From contig CAVUFC010000014.1 of assembly GCA_963740605.1 (NCBI GenBank), positions 186,001 to 250,000 on the forward strand: 64,000 nt of DNA, given 5' to 3'. The notes under the pieces were generated by a model, which was not told the origin of the DNA, searched no databases, and saw only the letters and a program-made list of their open reading frames with translations. This document shows positions 9,639-17,668 of this stretch, piece by piece. The first letter of the stretch is position 1. Each line of letters opens with the position of its first letter. Source of the stretch: DASSUW01 sp963740605 (GTDB lineage: Bacteria; Actinomycetota; Thermoleophilia; Solirubrobacterales; Solirubrobacteraceae). The position numbers and the translations under genes are program-made.

Positions 9639-9991
9639 AGGAGCTCCTGGAGCCGGTCTCCCGACAGCTCGGCCTTGGGCACGAAGCCGCGCGCGCCGGA
9701 GCGCATGACGAGCGGCCCGAAGTCGGATGAGTCGCGGCTGGAGACGAGGATCACGACCGGGCCGTCGGCGTTGCCGGTGAGGCGGGCGGCGACGTCGAAC
9801 CCGTCGATATCGGGGAGCTGCACGTCGAGCAGCACCACCTCCGGCTGCAGCCGCCCGGCCTCGGTCAGCGCCGACGCTCCGTCCGCGGCTTCCCCGACGA
9901 CGTCGAACCCCTCTGCCTCGAGCAGGACTCGTGCAGTCGCGCGAAACGACGGATGGTCGTCCACGATCAAGACCCGGTGACCCACGTTCAC
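9635..9991 (-). CDS. Single-domain response regulator receiver
   Basis: This is a stand-alone receiver of about 118 aa with DNA-binding domain absent. It has the acidic pair IVDDHPS, a phospho-acceptor Asp in VVLLDVQLPDIDG, the Ser-containing VILVSS and the Lys in RGFVPKAEL. A GTG at 9991 (reading VNVGHRVLIVDD) is the best start; an in-frame TTG 30 bases upstream would put the coding sequence over the palindrome at 10020. Its four-base overlap with the kinase makes a receiver/kinase/LuxR-regulator operon. It may be a phosphate sink or protein-protein output. Confidence 0.85.
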   Translation of the reverse strand: MNVGHRVLIVDDHPSFRATARVLLEAEGFDVVGEAADGASALTEAGRLQPEVVLLDVQLPDIDGFDVAARLTGNADGPVVILVSSRDSSDFGPLVMRSGARGFVPKAELSGDRLQELL

Positions 9992-10019
9992 AAGTCTGGC
10001 TGTGCCCGTTCGGCGCTCC

Positions 10020-10037
10020 AATACGGCTGGCCGTACC
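10020..10037. promoter_or_regulatory. Second copy of the palindrome, upstream of the two-component operon
   Basis: AATACGGCTGGCCGTACC matches the perfect palindrome at 7220-7237 at 15 of 18 positions and keeps the TACGGC...GCCGTA arms. It lies 29 bases upstream of the GTG start of the receiver gene, in the short gap after rpe. The arrangement fits autoregulation of the two-component operon. Confidence 0.55.
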
Positions 10038-10055
10038 GGACGAATGGGCCGGTGC

Positions 10056-10730
10056 CTACTGCCGCGTGGCCCCGATGACCGCCGCGATCTCGTGCACTGC
10101 GGCGACCGGATCGGCCGCGCCGAACACCGCGGTCCCGGCGACGAACGCGGTCGCGCCCGCTGCGGCGCACGGCCCCGCCGTCTCGGCGTCGATGCCGCCG
10201 TCGACCTCGATCGCCACGCCCGGCCCGAGCAGCCCGCGCAGACGCTCGAGCTTGGCGATCGACCCGGGGAGGAACGCCTGGCCTCCCCACCCCGGGTTCA
10301 CCGTCATGCAGAGCAGGACGTCGATGTCGGCGACGAGCTCGGAGGCCGCGGCGACCGGCGTCGCCGGGCACAGGGCGAGCCCGGCGCTGCAGCCCGCCGC
10401 GTGGATCGCCTGCAGCGCGTAGTGCACGTGCGGGGTCGACTCCGCGTGCACCGTGATGTTGTCGGCGCCCGCCTTCGCGAAAGCGGCGATGTGGCGCTCG
10501 GGGCGCTCGACCATCAGGTGCACGTCGACGATCGCGCCGCCGCCGTGGATCTGGTCGGCCAGCGCCTCGACGACCAGCGCGCCCATCGTGATCGGCGGGA
10601 CGAAGTGGCCGTCCATCACGTCGACGTGAATCGTCGTCGCGCCCGCCTCGATCACCATGGCGACCTGCTCGCTGAGGCGCGCGAAGTCGCTCGCGAGGAT
10701 CGAAGGCGCGACGCCGTCGGGCGGCGTCAT
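10056..10730 (-). CDS. rpe: Ribulose-phosphate 3-epimerase
   Basis: This 224-aa TIM-barrel enzyme interconverts ribulose-5-phosphate and xylulose-5-phosphate. Visible family motifs are APSILASDF at the N-terminus, HVDVMDGHFVPPITMG, DVHLMVERPE, MTVNPGWGGQAF and EVDGGI. The metal-binding His and Asp residues and the catalytic Asp are in these strands. Translation starts at ATG 10728-10730, which overlaps the zinc-ribbon gene stop by four bases; the longer open frame upstream has no family homology. Confidence 0.96.
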   Translation of the reverse strand: MTPPDGVAPSILASDFARLSEQVAMVIEAGATTIHVDVMDGHFVPPITMGALVVEALADQIHGGGAIVDVHLMVERPERHIAAFAKAGADNITVHAESTPHVHYALQAIHAAGCSAGLALCPATPVAAASELVADIDVLLCMTVNPGWGGQAFLPGSIAKLERLRGLLGPGVAIEVDGGIDAETAGPCAAAGATAFVAGTAVFGAADPVAAVHEIAAVIGATRQ

Positions 10731-10957
10731 ATCGGCTGGAGCATCGAGCTCCGGCAGTGGTTGCACACGTAGAGCGCGGTGTCGGACATCCGGACGATCG
10801 TCGAGTGCTCGCCACAGTTCGCGCACACCGAGAGCAGCTCGAAGCGGTGCAGGCAGTTCACGCAGCGATAGCGGCCCGGGAGGTTGGTCGGACGCAGCCA
10901 GGGCTCGTGGCAGTTCGGACAGACGTCGCCGAGATCCACGTGTTCGCCGCTGCTCAT
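10727..10957 (-). CDS. Small zinc-ribbon protein with four CxxC knuckles
   Basis: This 76-aa protein carries four CxxC pairs: CPNC, CVNC, CANC and CNHC. The spacing suggests two zinc ribbons, a rubredoxin-like nucleic-acid or protein binding fold. It is sandwiched by four-base overlaps between rsmB and rpe, so it is co-translated with both. Function is unknown; position beside an rRNA methyltransferase hints at a ribosome- or RNA-related role, but nothing in the sequence proves it. Confidence 0.8.
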   Translation of the reverse strand: MSSGEHVDLGDVCPNCHEPWLRPTNLPGRYRCVNCLHRFELLSVCANCGEHSTIVRMSDTALYVCNHCRSSMLQPI

Positions 10958-12348
10958 GTCCGCCTCAACCGTGAGATGAAGAACCCGTCCGTGCCGTCTC
11001 GATGCGGGAGTGACTGCTGCAACGTTGGCACGCTCGGATGGTCCCAGACCGGGAGGTCGGACGGCGGCCGCTCGAGGCGGAAATCGTCATGGCGCGTCAG
11101 GAAGCGGTCGATCTGGCGCTCGTTCTCGTCCGGGGAGATCGTGCAGGTCGAGTAGACGAGCACGCCGCCGGGGCGAACTGCCTGCGCGGCCGCGTCGAGG
11201 ATCGCGGCCTGCGCGGGAGCCAGTTCGGCGACCGTCGCTGGCTCCTTGCGCCAGCGGGCGTCGGGCCGCGACGCGAGCGTGCCGAGGTCCGAGCACGGCG
11301 GATCGACGAGCACGCGGTCGAACGCGCCGTCGACGGGCTCGGCGGCGTCCGCGGTGCGGACTTCGATGCAGCTGGCGCCCATCCGCTCGGCGGTGCGCTT
11401 GAGCGCGTCGGCGCGGCCCTGGTGGCGCTCGATCGCGACGACGCGCCCGCGGTTGCCCATCAGCGCCGCGAGGTGCGTGGTCTTGCCGCCGGGCGCGGCG
11501 CACAGGTCGAGCACCTGCTCGCCCGGCTCGGGGGCGAGCGTGCGCGCGACCGCCATCGCGGCGCGCGACTGCGGCATGAACAGGCCGTCCTCCCACAGCG
11601 GCGAGGAGAACGCGTCGAACGGCGCCTCGAGTACGAGCCCTTCCGGGAGCGCGTCGGCAGCGTGCGACGCAACCGGCAGCTGCGCCGCGAGGTCGTCGCG
11701 GGCGATCCGCAGCGTGTTGGCGCGCACGGCGGCCTCGGCGGCCTCGTTGTCGGCCGCCATCAGCGCCCGCGCGGCGTCAGCGCCGAGCGCGTCGAACCAG
11801 AGCTCGGCGATCCAGAGCGGGTGCGAGTGGCGAACGGCGGCCTCGGCAGGCGTCCCGTCGGGCAGCGCGGCCACGAGCGCGGGCGCCTCGAGCGCCGCCC
11901 GTCGCAGGACCGCATTGACGAGGCCGGCGCCGCGCGACGAGGCGGATTTCGCGAGCTCGACCGACTCGGTGACGGCGGCATGCGGCGGGATGCGGTCGAG
12001 GAAGGAGACCTGGAGCACCCCGAGCCGCAGCGCGGCCAGCACGGCGGGCTCGAGCCGTTGGACGCGGCGCTCGGCGAGCGTCTCGATCACGTAGTCGAGC
12101 GTCGCGCGGCGCTGGACGACGCCGTACGCGAGGCGCATCGCGAGCGCGCGATCGCGCGAGTCGAGCCCCGCAGCCTCGCTATGGAGGGCCTGATCGGCAT
12201 AGGCTCCGTCCTCGAACACGCGCCGGACGACCGCGTAGGCGCACACACGGGCACGCGCGACGTTCGCGAGATCGCCGCGCGGGTATCCTTTTCCTCGGAC
12301 GTGACGGTCCGGTGAACCGCTGGATTCCTGTTTTTTAGGATCTCGCAT
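10954..12348 (-). CDS. rsmB: 16S rRNA (cytosine-967-C5) methyltransferase
   Basis: This 464-aa enzyme methylates C967 of 16S rRNA using S-adenosylmethionine. The N-terminal NusB-like RNA-binding domain (about residues 30-170) is followed by the RsmB/NOP2 catalytic domain with SAM motif VLDLCAAPGGKTTHL, motif IV VDPPCSDLGTL holding the releasing Cys, and motif VI VYSTCTISPDENE holding the nucleophilic Cys. Start is taken at ATG 12348, which leaves a short basic N-terminus; upstream in-frame codons run into the AT-richer intergenic region and look non-coding. It is first in the rsmB, zinc-ribbon, rpe run. Confidence 0.94.
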   Translation of the reverse strand: MRDPKKQESSGSPDRHVRGKGYPRGDLANVARARVCAYAVVRRVFEDGAYADQALHSEAAGLDSRDRALAMRLAYGVVQRRATLDYVIETLAERRVQRLEPAVLAALRLGVLQVSFLDRIPPHAAVTESVELAKSASSRGAGLVNAVLRRAALEAPALVAALPDGTPAEAAVRHSHPLWIAELWFDALGADAARALMAADNEAAEAAVRANTLRIARDDLAAQLPVASHAADALPEGLVLEAPFDAFSSPLWEDGLFMPQSRAAMAVARTLAPEPGEQVLDLCAAPGGKTTHLAALMGNRGRVVAIERHQGRADALKRTAERMGASCIEVRTADAAEPVDGAFDRVLVDPPCSDLGTLASRPDARWRKEPATVAELAPAQAAILDAAAQAVRPGGVLVYSTCTISPDENERQIDRFLTRHDDFRLERPPSDLPVWDHPSVPTLQQSLPHRDGTDGFFISRLRRT

Positions 12349-12433
12349 TTTGGGTGGTTTTGCAGGGTGTTCGAGATCTGTCGAACGTTCGTCCATTCCG
12401 GCACCCAAACGCTCAACTTTCGTGGCGAAAGGG

Positions 12434-12462
12434 CTTAAGCAAGTCGTAGAACTTGCCGATAG
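12434..12462 (+). promoter_or_regulatory. Candidate FliA/WhiG-type (sigma-28) promoter
   Basis: CTTA at 12434-12437, 17 bases, then GCCGATAG at 12455-12462 resembles the sigma-28 class (-35 TAAA or, in flagellated actinobacteria, CTCA; -10 GCCGATAA). It sits 23 bases upstream of the ATG at 12486, leaving room for a short leader with the Shine-Dalgarno GGAAGGGG. The 137-base gap also contains GTTCGA-N6-TCGAAC at 12369-12386. Confidence 0.4.
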
Positions 12463-12485
12463 CTGCCTCGGAAGGGGATTCACAC

Positions 12486-13940
12486 ATGTCGCTGACGAAC
12501 ACCAATCGCGAGGCCCGGCGCCCGGAGCGCTCGGTTGGCCTGCGCGATTTGCGGTTCGCCGGCACCGTGGCAGCCGGACTGGTCGCTGGGGTGCTCGGCG
12601 TTGGAGCCTTGAGCGCTCCGCTCCTCGGCTGGACCGATTGGCCGGACCAGCTTCAGCCTGGCGGCGGCAATGCCGCGGTCACGATGCGCCCTTCGCAGCA
12701 GCGCCAGGACATCGCGCAGCCGCCGCGCACCGGTAGCCGCACCACGCCCGCTCCGACGACCATCCCGGGTGCCGGTACCGTCACCGCGCTCGTGATCACG
12801 CCCGGCACCGGCACGACGGTGACCGGCACGGCCGGCACCGGCAACAGCGGCAGCACGCCTGCCAGCACCCCGCAGTCGCAGCCCGTGGGCAGCAGCGTCC
12901 AGGGCGACGGCTCCGGCACCAACTTCGGCAGCTCGGGCTTCGTGGCCCCCACCAATACGGCCGACAGCGACGGCGACGGCATGCCGGACGCGTGGGAGAA
13001 CAGTTACGGCGGCAATCTCGACCCGCTCGCGGACGACGACGCCGACGGCCTCTCCAACGCGCTCGAGTTCCAGCTGCGCACATCGCCGCTGCGGGGCAAC
13101 ACCACCGGTATCCCGGACGGCGAGGTCGACAGCGACGGCGACGGCGTGAACAACGCCAACGAGGTCGCGCTCGGCACGAATCCGCTGGTCCCGGACACCG
13201 ACGGCGACGGCGTCTCGGACGGCGCCGCCGACACGGACGGAGACGGCGTCCCGAACTCCGCCGAGGAGGACGCGGGCACCGACCCGACCTCCGCCGAGCC
13301 GACGCCGATCGCGCCCGCGCCGATCGAGGTTCCGGCCGACCCGGCCGACCAGACGCCCCCGCCGCATGACGACGGGAACAACAGCGACACCCCGGTCGGG
13401 ACGCAGCCCGAGCCCGTGAAGATCGTGCACCCGACCGACGACGACGGCGGTCCCAACCCGACGCCGCCGGCGCCGCCCGCACCGGTCGACAACCCGACGC
13501 CGATCGACAGCCCGAGCATCGCCGCGGCCCACGCGCACGCCGCTCCGGTCGCCGATGTGAGTCATGCGCAGCCGGCCCCGGCGTCTGAGCCCGCCAAGGC
13601 TCCGGCCGCCGAGCCGGTCAAGGCCGCCCCGGCCGCCGAGCCGGTCAAGGCCGCCCCGGCCGCCGAGCCGGTCAAGGCCGCTCCCGCCCCGGTTGCCGAG
13701 CCCGTGAAGGCCGATCCGGCGCCCGCCGCGCCCGCCCCGACCCCGGCCGTCGCCCCGGCCCCGGCGCCCGCTCCGGCGCCCGCCCCGGCTCCGGCGCAGA
13801 CGGCCCCGGCTCCGGCGCAGACGGCCCCGGCCCCGGCGCAGACGGCCCCGGCCCCGGCGCCCGCCGCGGCTCCGGCTGCCGCCCCGGCCGCCGCGCCCAC
13901 CGCGGCTCCCGAGCAGACGGCCACCGCGCCGGCCGAGTAG
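12486..13940 (+). CDS. Thrombospondin-type-3 calcium-binding repeat protein, membrane-anchored, Pro/Ala-rich tail
   Basis: This protein of 484 aa starts at ATG 12486, set by GGAAGGGG nine bases upstream. A hydrophobic segment at about residues 27-50 acts as signal or anchor. After a Thr/Gly/Ser/Pro-rich linker come several DxDxDGxxD calcium loops (DSDGDGMPDAWE, DDDADGLSNALE, DSDGDGVNNANE, DTDGDGVSD, DTDGDGVPNSAE) typical of thrombospondin type 3 repeats. The C-terminal third is low complexity, with tandem AEPVKAAPA and QTAPAPA units. It is probably an exported, calcium-rigidified stalk reaching through the wall. It is monocistronic with its own promoter and terminator. No enzymatic domain is seen. 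Confidence 0.82.
   Translation: MSLTNTNREARRPERSVGLRDLRFAGTVAAGLVAGVLGVGALSAPLLGWTDWPDQLQPGGGNAAVTMRPSQQRQDIAQPPRTGSRTTPAPTTIPGAGTVTALVITPGTGTTVTGTAGTGNSGSTPASTPQSQPVGSSVQGDGSGTNFGSSGFVAPTNTADSDGDGMPDAWENSYGGNLDPLADDDADGLSNALEFQLRTSPLRGNTTGIPDGEVDSDGDGVNNANEVALGTNPLVPDTDGDGVSDGAADTDGDGVPNSAEEDAGTDPTSAEPTPIAPAPIEVPADPADQTPPPHDDGNNSDTPVGTQPEPVKIVHPTDDDGGPNPTPPAPPAPVDNPTPIDSPSIAAAHAHAAPVADVSHAQPAPASEPAKAPAAEPVKAAPAAEPVKAAPAAEPVKAAPAPVAEPVKADPAPAAPAPTPAVAPAPAPAPAPAPAPAQTAPAPAQTAPAPAQTAPAPAPAAAPAAAPAAAPTAAPEQTATAPAE
13608..13688 (+). repeat. 27-bp in-frame tandem repeat (3 copies)
   Basis: Copies start at 13608, 13635 and 13662 and encode AEPVKAAPA-like units in the surface protein. The first two are nearly identical at DNA level, which points to recent slippage or recombination; the third has diverged slightly. 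Confidence 0.8.
13791..13853 (+). repeat. 21-bp in-frame tandem repeat (3 copies)
   Basis: Copies at 13791, 13812 and 13833 encode PAQTAPA units near the C-terminus of the surface protein. They differ only at the last base. Confidence 0.8.
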
Positions 13941-13960
13941 CCCCAAGCCTCTCCTCCTCC

Positions 13961-13989
13961 CCGTCCGGCCGCCACCAGCGGCCGGACGG
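13961..13989. terminator. Strong hairpin between convergent genes
   Basis: CCGTCCGGCCGC, a five-base loop CACCA, then GCGGCCGGACGG form a perfect 12-bp stem. It lies 20 bases after the surface-protein stop and two bases from the fmt stop on the other strand, so it can serve both transcripts. No U-tract is present, as usual at this GC content. Confidence 0.75.
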
Positions 13990-13991
13990 CG

Positions 13992-14861
13992 TTAAGGGGC
14001 GGTTCGGCGGCCACGCAGCCACTCGGCCGCGGCCATCGGGCGCCCGCCCGGCGGGCGGATCTCGGTGAGCTCGAGCCCGCCGAACCGCAACCGCCCGTCG
14101 TCGACGCGCAGCCCACCGTCACCTCCCGCGACACGGGCGGCGATCACGCCGAGGAAGTCGCCGTCGGGGAGGGGCACGCGGGCGCCGATGTGCGGCCGCA
14201 GCGCGCGCACCGTCCGTTCCAGCTCGTCCGCCGGCCGCTCCGGATCCAGCTCGCGGTCTCCCGCTTCGATCTTGTGCGCATAGGTGACCGCGTCCTCGTC
14301 CTGCGCGGCGAACGGCGGGTGCTCGTCGAGCGCTCGCACGAGCAGCTCACCGCCCAGCTCACGCAGCCGCGCCGCGAGCGTGCCGTAGTCGTCGTCGGTG
14401 CCGATCGCCTCGGCCTCCTGCAGGCAGACCGGGCCGGAGTCCAGCCCTTCGGTCAGCCGCATGATCGACACGCCGGTCTGGTCGTCGCCGGCCATGATCG
14501 CCCGCTCCACCGGCGCGGCACCGCGCCAGCGCGGCAGCAGCGAGGGATGCACGTTGAGCAGCTCGTAGTCCGACAGCAGCGGTTCCTTGATCAGCACGCC
14601 GTATGCGCACACGCACAGCGCATCCGGCTCGTCGGCGGCGATGCGCTCGAGCGGCTCCGGCTCGTGCAGGCGCTCGGGCTGGATGACGTCGAGCCCGAGC
14701 TCGCGGGCGCGGATCGCGACCGGCGGTGATTGCAGGCGGCGTCCGCGACCTTTCGGCCGGTCGGGCCGCGTGACGACGAGCGCCGGCCGGTGCGCGCTGT
14801 CGGCCAGGCGGTCGAGGACGGCAGCCGCGAAGTCCGACGTACCGAGGTAGACCGTCTTCAC
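13992..14861 (-). CDS. fmt: Methionyl-tRNA formyltransferase
   Basis: This 289-aa enzyme formylates initiator Met-tRNA with 10-formyl-tetrahydrofolate. Conserved features are LGTSDFAAAVL at the start, the catalytic stretch NVHPSLLPRWRGAAP (Asn and His of the active site, followed by the LLPRWRG loop) and the DSG of EGLDSGPV that supplies the catalytic Asp. A C-terminal OB-like domain follows. It overlaps def by four bases, the classical def-fmt pair. It is slightly shorter than the E. coli protein (315 aa). Confidence 0.96.
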   Translation of the reverse strand: MKTVYLGTSDFAAAVLDRLADSAHRPALVVTRPDRPKGRGRRLQSPPVAIRARELGLDVIQPERLHEPEPLERIAADEPDALCVCAYGVLIKEPLLSDYELLNVHPSLLPRWRGAAPVERAIMAGDDQTGVSIMRLTEGLDSGPVCLQEAEAIGTDDDYGTLAARLRELGGELLVRALDEHPPFAAQDEDAVTYAHKIEAGDRELDPERPADELERTVRALRPHIGARVPLPDGDFLGVIAARVAGGDGGLRVDDGRLRFGGLELTEIRPPGGRPMAAAEWLRGRRTAP

Positions 14862-15472
14862 GCGCTGACGGCGGGCGAGGAGTCGGGCGGCGCGCCCGCC
14901 ATCGCCTCGCGCATGGCGCGCATCGCCTGCTTGCGCTGATCGCGGCTCGTGCGATCGAGGATGAGCACGCCGTCGAGGTGGTCGATCTCGTGCTGGATCA
15001 CGCGTGCCTCGAGCCCCGACGCCTCGACCACGACGGGCGCTCCCGTCTCGTCGGAGGCACGCACGCGGACGTGGAGTGGGCGCTCGACCTCGACGCCGAC
15101 GCCGGGCAGCGAGAGGCAGCCTTCCTCCATCGTCTCGAGCTCGTCGCTCCGGTACTCGAACTCGGGGTTGATGAGGACGCCGAGCGCCGCTTCGGGGTCG
15201 ACGCGGTAGACGAGCAGCCGGTGCATGACGCCGAGCTGGGTGGCGGCAAGCCCGATCCCGAGCGCGTCGTCCATCAGACGGCCCATGCGCTTGACCTCGT
15301 CGGCGAGCGCCTCGTCGAACACCTCGATCGGCCGCGCGCGGCTGCGCAGCGCGGGGTCGCCGTAGACGCGGACGTGCCGGAGCGCGGCGTCACGGCGCGC
15401 GCGCGTCGCGGGATCGAGGCGCTCGGTGCGCTCCTCGGTCGCCTCGCTCTGGACGGTCTGCTCTTCGGCCAT
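14858..15472 (-). CDS. def: Peptide deformylase
   Basis: This enzyme removes the N-formyl group from nascent proteins. All three motifs are present: GIGLAATQLG, EGCLSLPG (metal-ligand Cys) and QHEIDHLDG (two metal-ligand His and catalytic Glu). The start at ATG 15472 (MAEEQ) gives 204 aa with an N-terminal extension of about 30 mostly polar residues not needed for the fold. It lies between priA and fmt in the same transcript, reflecting the common priA-def-fmt order. Confidence 0.95.
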   Translation of the reverse strand: MAEEQTVQSEATEERTERLDPATRARRDAALRHVRVYGDPALRSRARPIEVFDEALADEVKRMGRLMDDALGIGLAATQLGVMHRLLVYRVDPEAALGVLINPEFEYRSDELETMEEGCLSLPGVGVEVERPLHVRVRASDETGAPVVVEASGLEARVIQHEIDHLDGVLILDRTSRDQRKQAMRAMREAMAGAPPDSSPAVSA

Positions 15473-15510
15473 CGAGCCGTCGAGTGTAGTCGGCCCCACC
15501 CACCCACCCG

Positions 15511-17574
15511 CTACTGCGGATCGACGTCTACGGAGAACGCCACATCGCGCAGCGCGCGGTCGCGCGCGGCGGACTCGACCGCTGCCGCGGTCGCGCGGAT
15601 CGCGGCCTCGCGCTCGGTGGTCTTGACGACCACCTGGCGGCGCTCGCGTCCGCGGAGCCGGAAGAGCGCCGCAGGCCCGAGGAGCTCGCTGCGGTTCCCA
15701 ACTCCGGCGGCGATCGCTCCCGCCACCTGCGCCGCCGCGGCCCGCACCGGCTCGGCCGCCACGGCCGACACCACGACGCGGATCAGGTCGGCGAACGGTG
15801 GGTAGCGGAGCGCCAGGCGGCGCTCGAGCTCGCCGGCCAGGAACCCTTCGGTGTCGTGCCGCGCGGCGGCCTCGATCGCAGGCGCGTCGGGCGCCGTCGT
15901 CTGCACGAGGACGCGGCCGCCCTGCGGTCCGCGGCCGGCGCGGCCGGCGAGCTGGGCGATCAGGGCGAACGTGCGCTCCTCGGCACGGAAGTCGGGGAAC
16001 CGCAGTGTGCTGTCGGCGTCGAGGACCACGCCGAGCGTGACGTCCGGGAAGTCGTGGCCCTTGGCGACCATCTGGGTGCCGAGCAACACGCCGGACGACG
16101 CGGCGTGGAAGCGCCCGAGCAGCTCGGGGACGGCGTCCTTGGTCGCAGCCGTGTCGGCGTCGAGGCGGAACACCGGAACATCGAGCGCATCGGCGAGCTC
16201 CGCCTCGATCCGCTCGGTGCCGAAGCCGTAGCGGGCGACCGAGAGCGAGCCGCAGGCGTCACAGCGCTGGGGCACGCGCTCGCGGTGGCCGCAGTGGTGG
16301 CAGGCGATCGCATGCTCCGCTCGGTGCAGCACCAGCGCGACCTCGCACTGCGGGCACTCCCACACCTTCCCGCACGAGCGGCACGTGAGGAAGTTCGACC
16401 AGCCGCGGCGATTGAGCAGCACGATCGACTTCGCGCTCGCCTGCAGCGCGCGGCGCGTGAGCGGGTGCAGCGGATGCTGCGCGCCGCGCATGTCGAGGAT
16501 GCGGACGGGCGGGAGCGGGCGGGAGTCGACCCGCTCGGGCAGCCGCAGGTGCGGGAACGACCGCCACGTCTCCGGGCGCGGCGTCGCCGAGCCGACGAGC
16601 AGCGCGGCCCCGGCGCGGCGCGCGCGCTCGGCGGCCACGCTGCGGGCGTCGTAGCGCGGATCGCCCTCGTGCTTGTACGAGCTGTCGTGCTCCTCGTCGA
16701 CGACCACCAGGCCGAGGTCGCGGACCGGGGCGAACACCGCCGAGCGGGGCCCGACCGCGATGCGCGCCTCGCCGGAGCGCAGGCGCCGCCACTCGTCGTA
16801 GCGCTCGCCCTCCGACAGCGCCGAGTGCAGCAGCGCGACGGTGTCGCCGAAGCGGGCCTGGAAGCGCGCGACCGTCTGCGGCGTGAGCGCGATCTCGGGC
16901 ACGAGCACGATCACGCCGCGACCGGCGGCGAGCGCCTCGGCGCAGGCGCGCAGGTAGACCTCGGTCTTGCCCGAGCCGGTGACGCCGTTCAGCAGGTGCT
17001 CGCCGCCCTCCCGGACCGCGACGACCGCCGCCGCCTGCTCGGGCGTCAGCTCGACGGTGCGATCGGCGGCGGCGTCGGTCCGCGGCACGCGCCGGCGCAC
17101 CTGCGGAGCGATCGTCACCAGCCCGCGCGCCTCCAGCCGCCGCAGCGAGCCGAGATCGCCGCCCGCCGGGCCAGGCAGGCGTTCCAGCAGCGCGCGCTGG
17201 TTGTCGGTCAGCCGCCGGCCGTCGAGGTCGGCGACCGTCCGCTCCGCCCACAGCTGCGTGCGCGCGCGGCCGGGCGGCGGGAGCACGAGCGAGAGCGCGC
17301 GCGCCGCCGTCGAGCAGTACTCGTCCGCCATCCACAGCGCGAGCTGGACGAGGTCGGCCGGGACCGAGTCCTCGCGCACACCCGCCGCGCGCACGAGCTT
17401 CTCGGCCGGCACGGCGCTCGTCGCCGCGAGCTCGACCACCACGCCGTCCAATTTCTGACGGCCGAACGGCACCCGCACCACCGATCCCACGTCCACCGGC
17501 GCGTCCGGCGGCAGGTAGTCGAAAAGCCCGGACAACCGGCGCGTTGTGGTGAGCGGTTGGACCCGGGCGATCAC
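15511..17574 (-). CDS. priA: Primosomal replication protein N' (PriA)
   Basis: This is a replication-restart protein of about 687 aa. The N-terminal 3'-DNA-binding domain starts at VIARVQPLTTTRRLSGLFDY; the helicase has Walker A GVTGSGKTEVYL and a DEEHD box (VVVDEEHDSSYKHEGDPRYDAR), and a zinc-binding insert carries four Cys pairs (CRSCG, CPQC, CHHC, CDACG). The GTG at 17574 is preferred over the GTG at 17610 because family homology starts there. Many actinobacterial PriA proteins have lost the helicase motifs; here they look intact. It is first in the priA-def-fmt run. Confidence 0.95.
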   Translation of the reverse strand: MIARVQPLTTTRRLSGLFDYLPPDAPVDVGSVVRVPFGRQKLDGVVVELAATSAVPAEKLVRAAGVREDSVPADLVQLALWMADEYCSTAARALSLVLPPPGRARTQLWAERTVADLDGRRLTDNQRALLERLPGPAGGDLGSLRRLEARGLVTIAPQVRRRVPRTDAAADRTVELTPEQAAAVVAVREGGEHLLNGVTGSGKTEVYLRACAEALAAGRGVIVLVPEIALTPQTVARFQARFGDTVALLHSALSEGERYDEWRRLRSGEARIAVGPRSAVFAPVRDLGLVVVDEEHDSSYKHEGDPRYDARSVAAERARRAGAALLVGSATPRPETWRSFPHLRLPERVDSRPLPPVRILDMRGAQHPLHPLTRRALQASAKSIVLLNRRGWSNFLTCRSCGKVWECPQCEVALVLHRAEHAIACHHCGHRERVPQRCDACGSLSVARYGFGTERIEAELADALDVPVFRLDADTAATKDAVPELLGRFHAASSGVLLGTQMVAKGHDFPDVTLGVVLDADSTLRFPDFRAEERTFALIAQLAGRAGRGPQGGRVLVQTTAPDAPAIEAAARHDTEGFLAGELERRLALRYPPFADLIRVVVSAVAAEPVRAAAAQVAGAIAAGVGNRSELLGPAALFRLRGRERRQVVVKTTEREAAIRATAAAVESAARDRALRDVAFSVDVDPQ

Positions 17575-17668
17575 GGCTGAAGACCATAGGCGCCGCTCCG
17601 GCCTCTTCACCCCCGCGCGCGTGTCGGTTACGTTCGTCGCGTTCGATCAACCAGAGGAGGTAGGGATC

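Noticed and set aside
12349..12485. Cyclic-di-GMP riboswitch before the surface protein
   Set aside because: The GEMM-I consensus (CAAACC, GAAA tetraloop, GGGACGCAAAGC) is not there; the conserved-looking GCCGATAG fits a promoter element better.
17575..17610. N-terminal extension of PriA from GTG 17610
   Set aside because: The twelve extra residues have no family match, and a second GTG at 17574 fits the conserved N-terminus.
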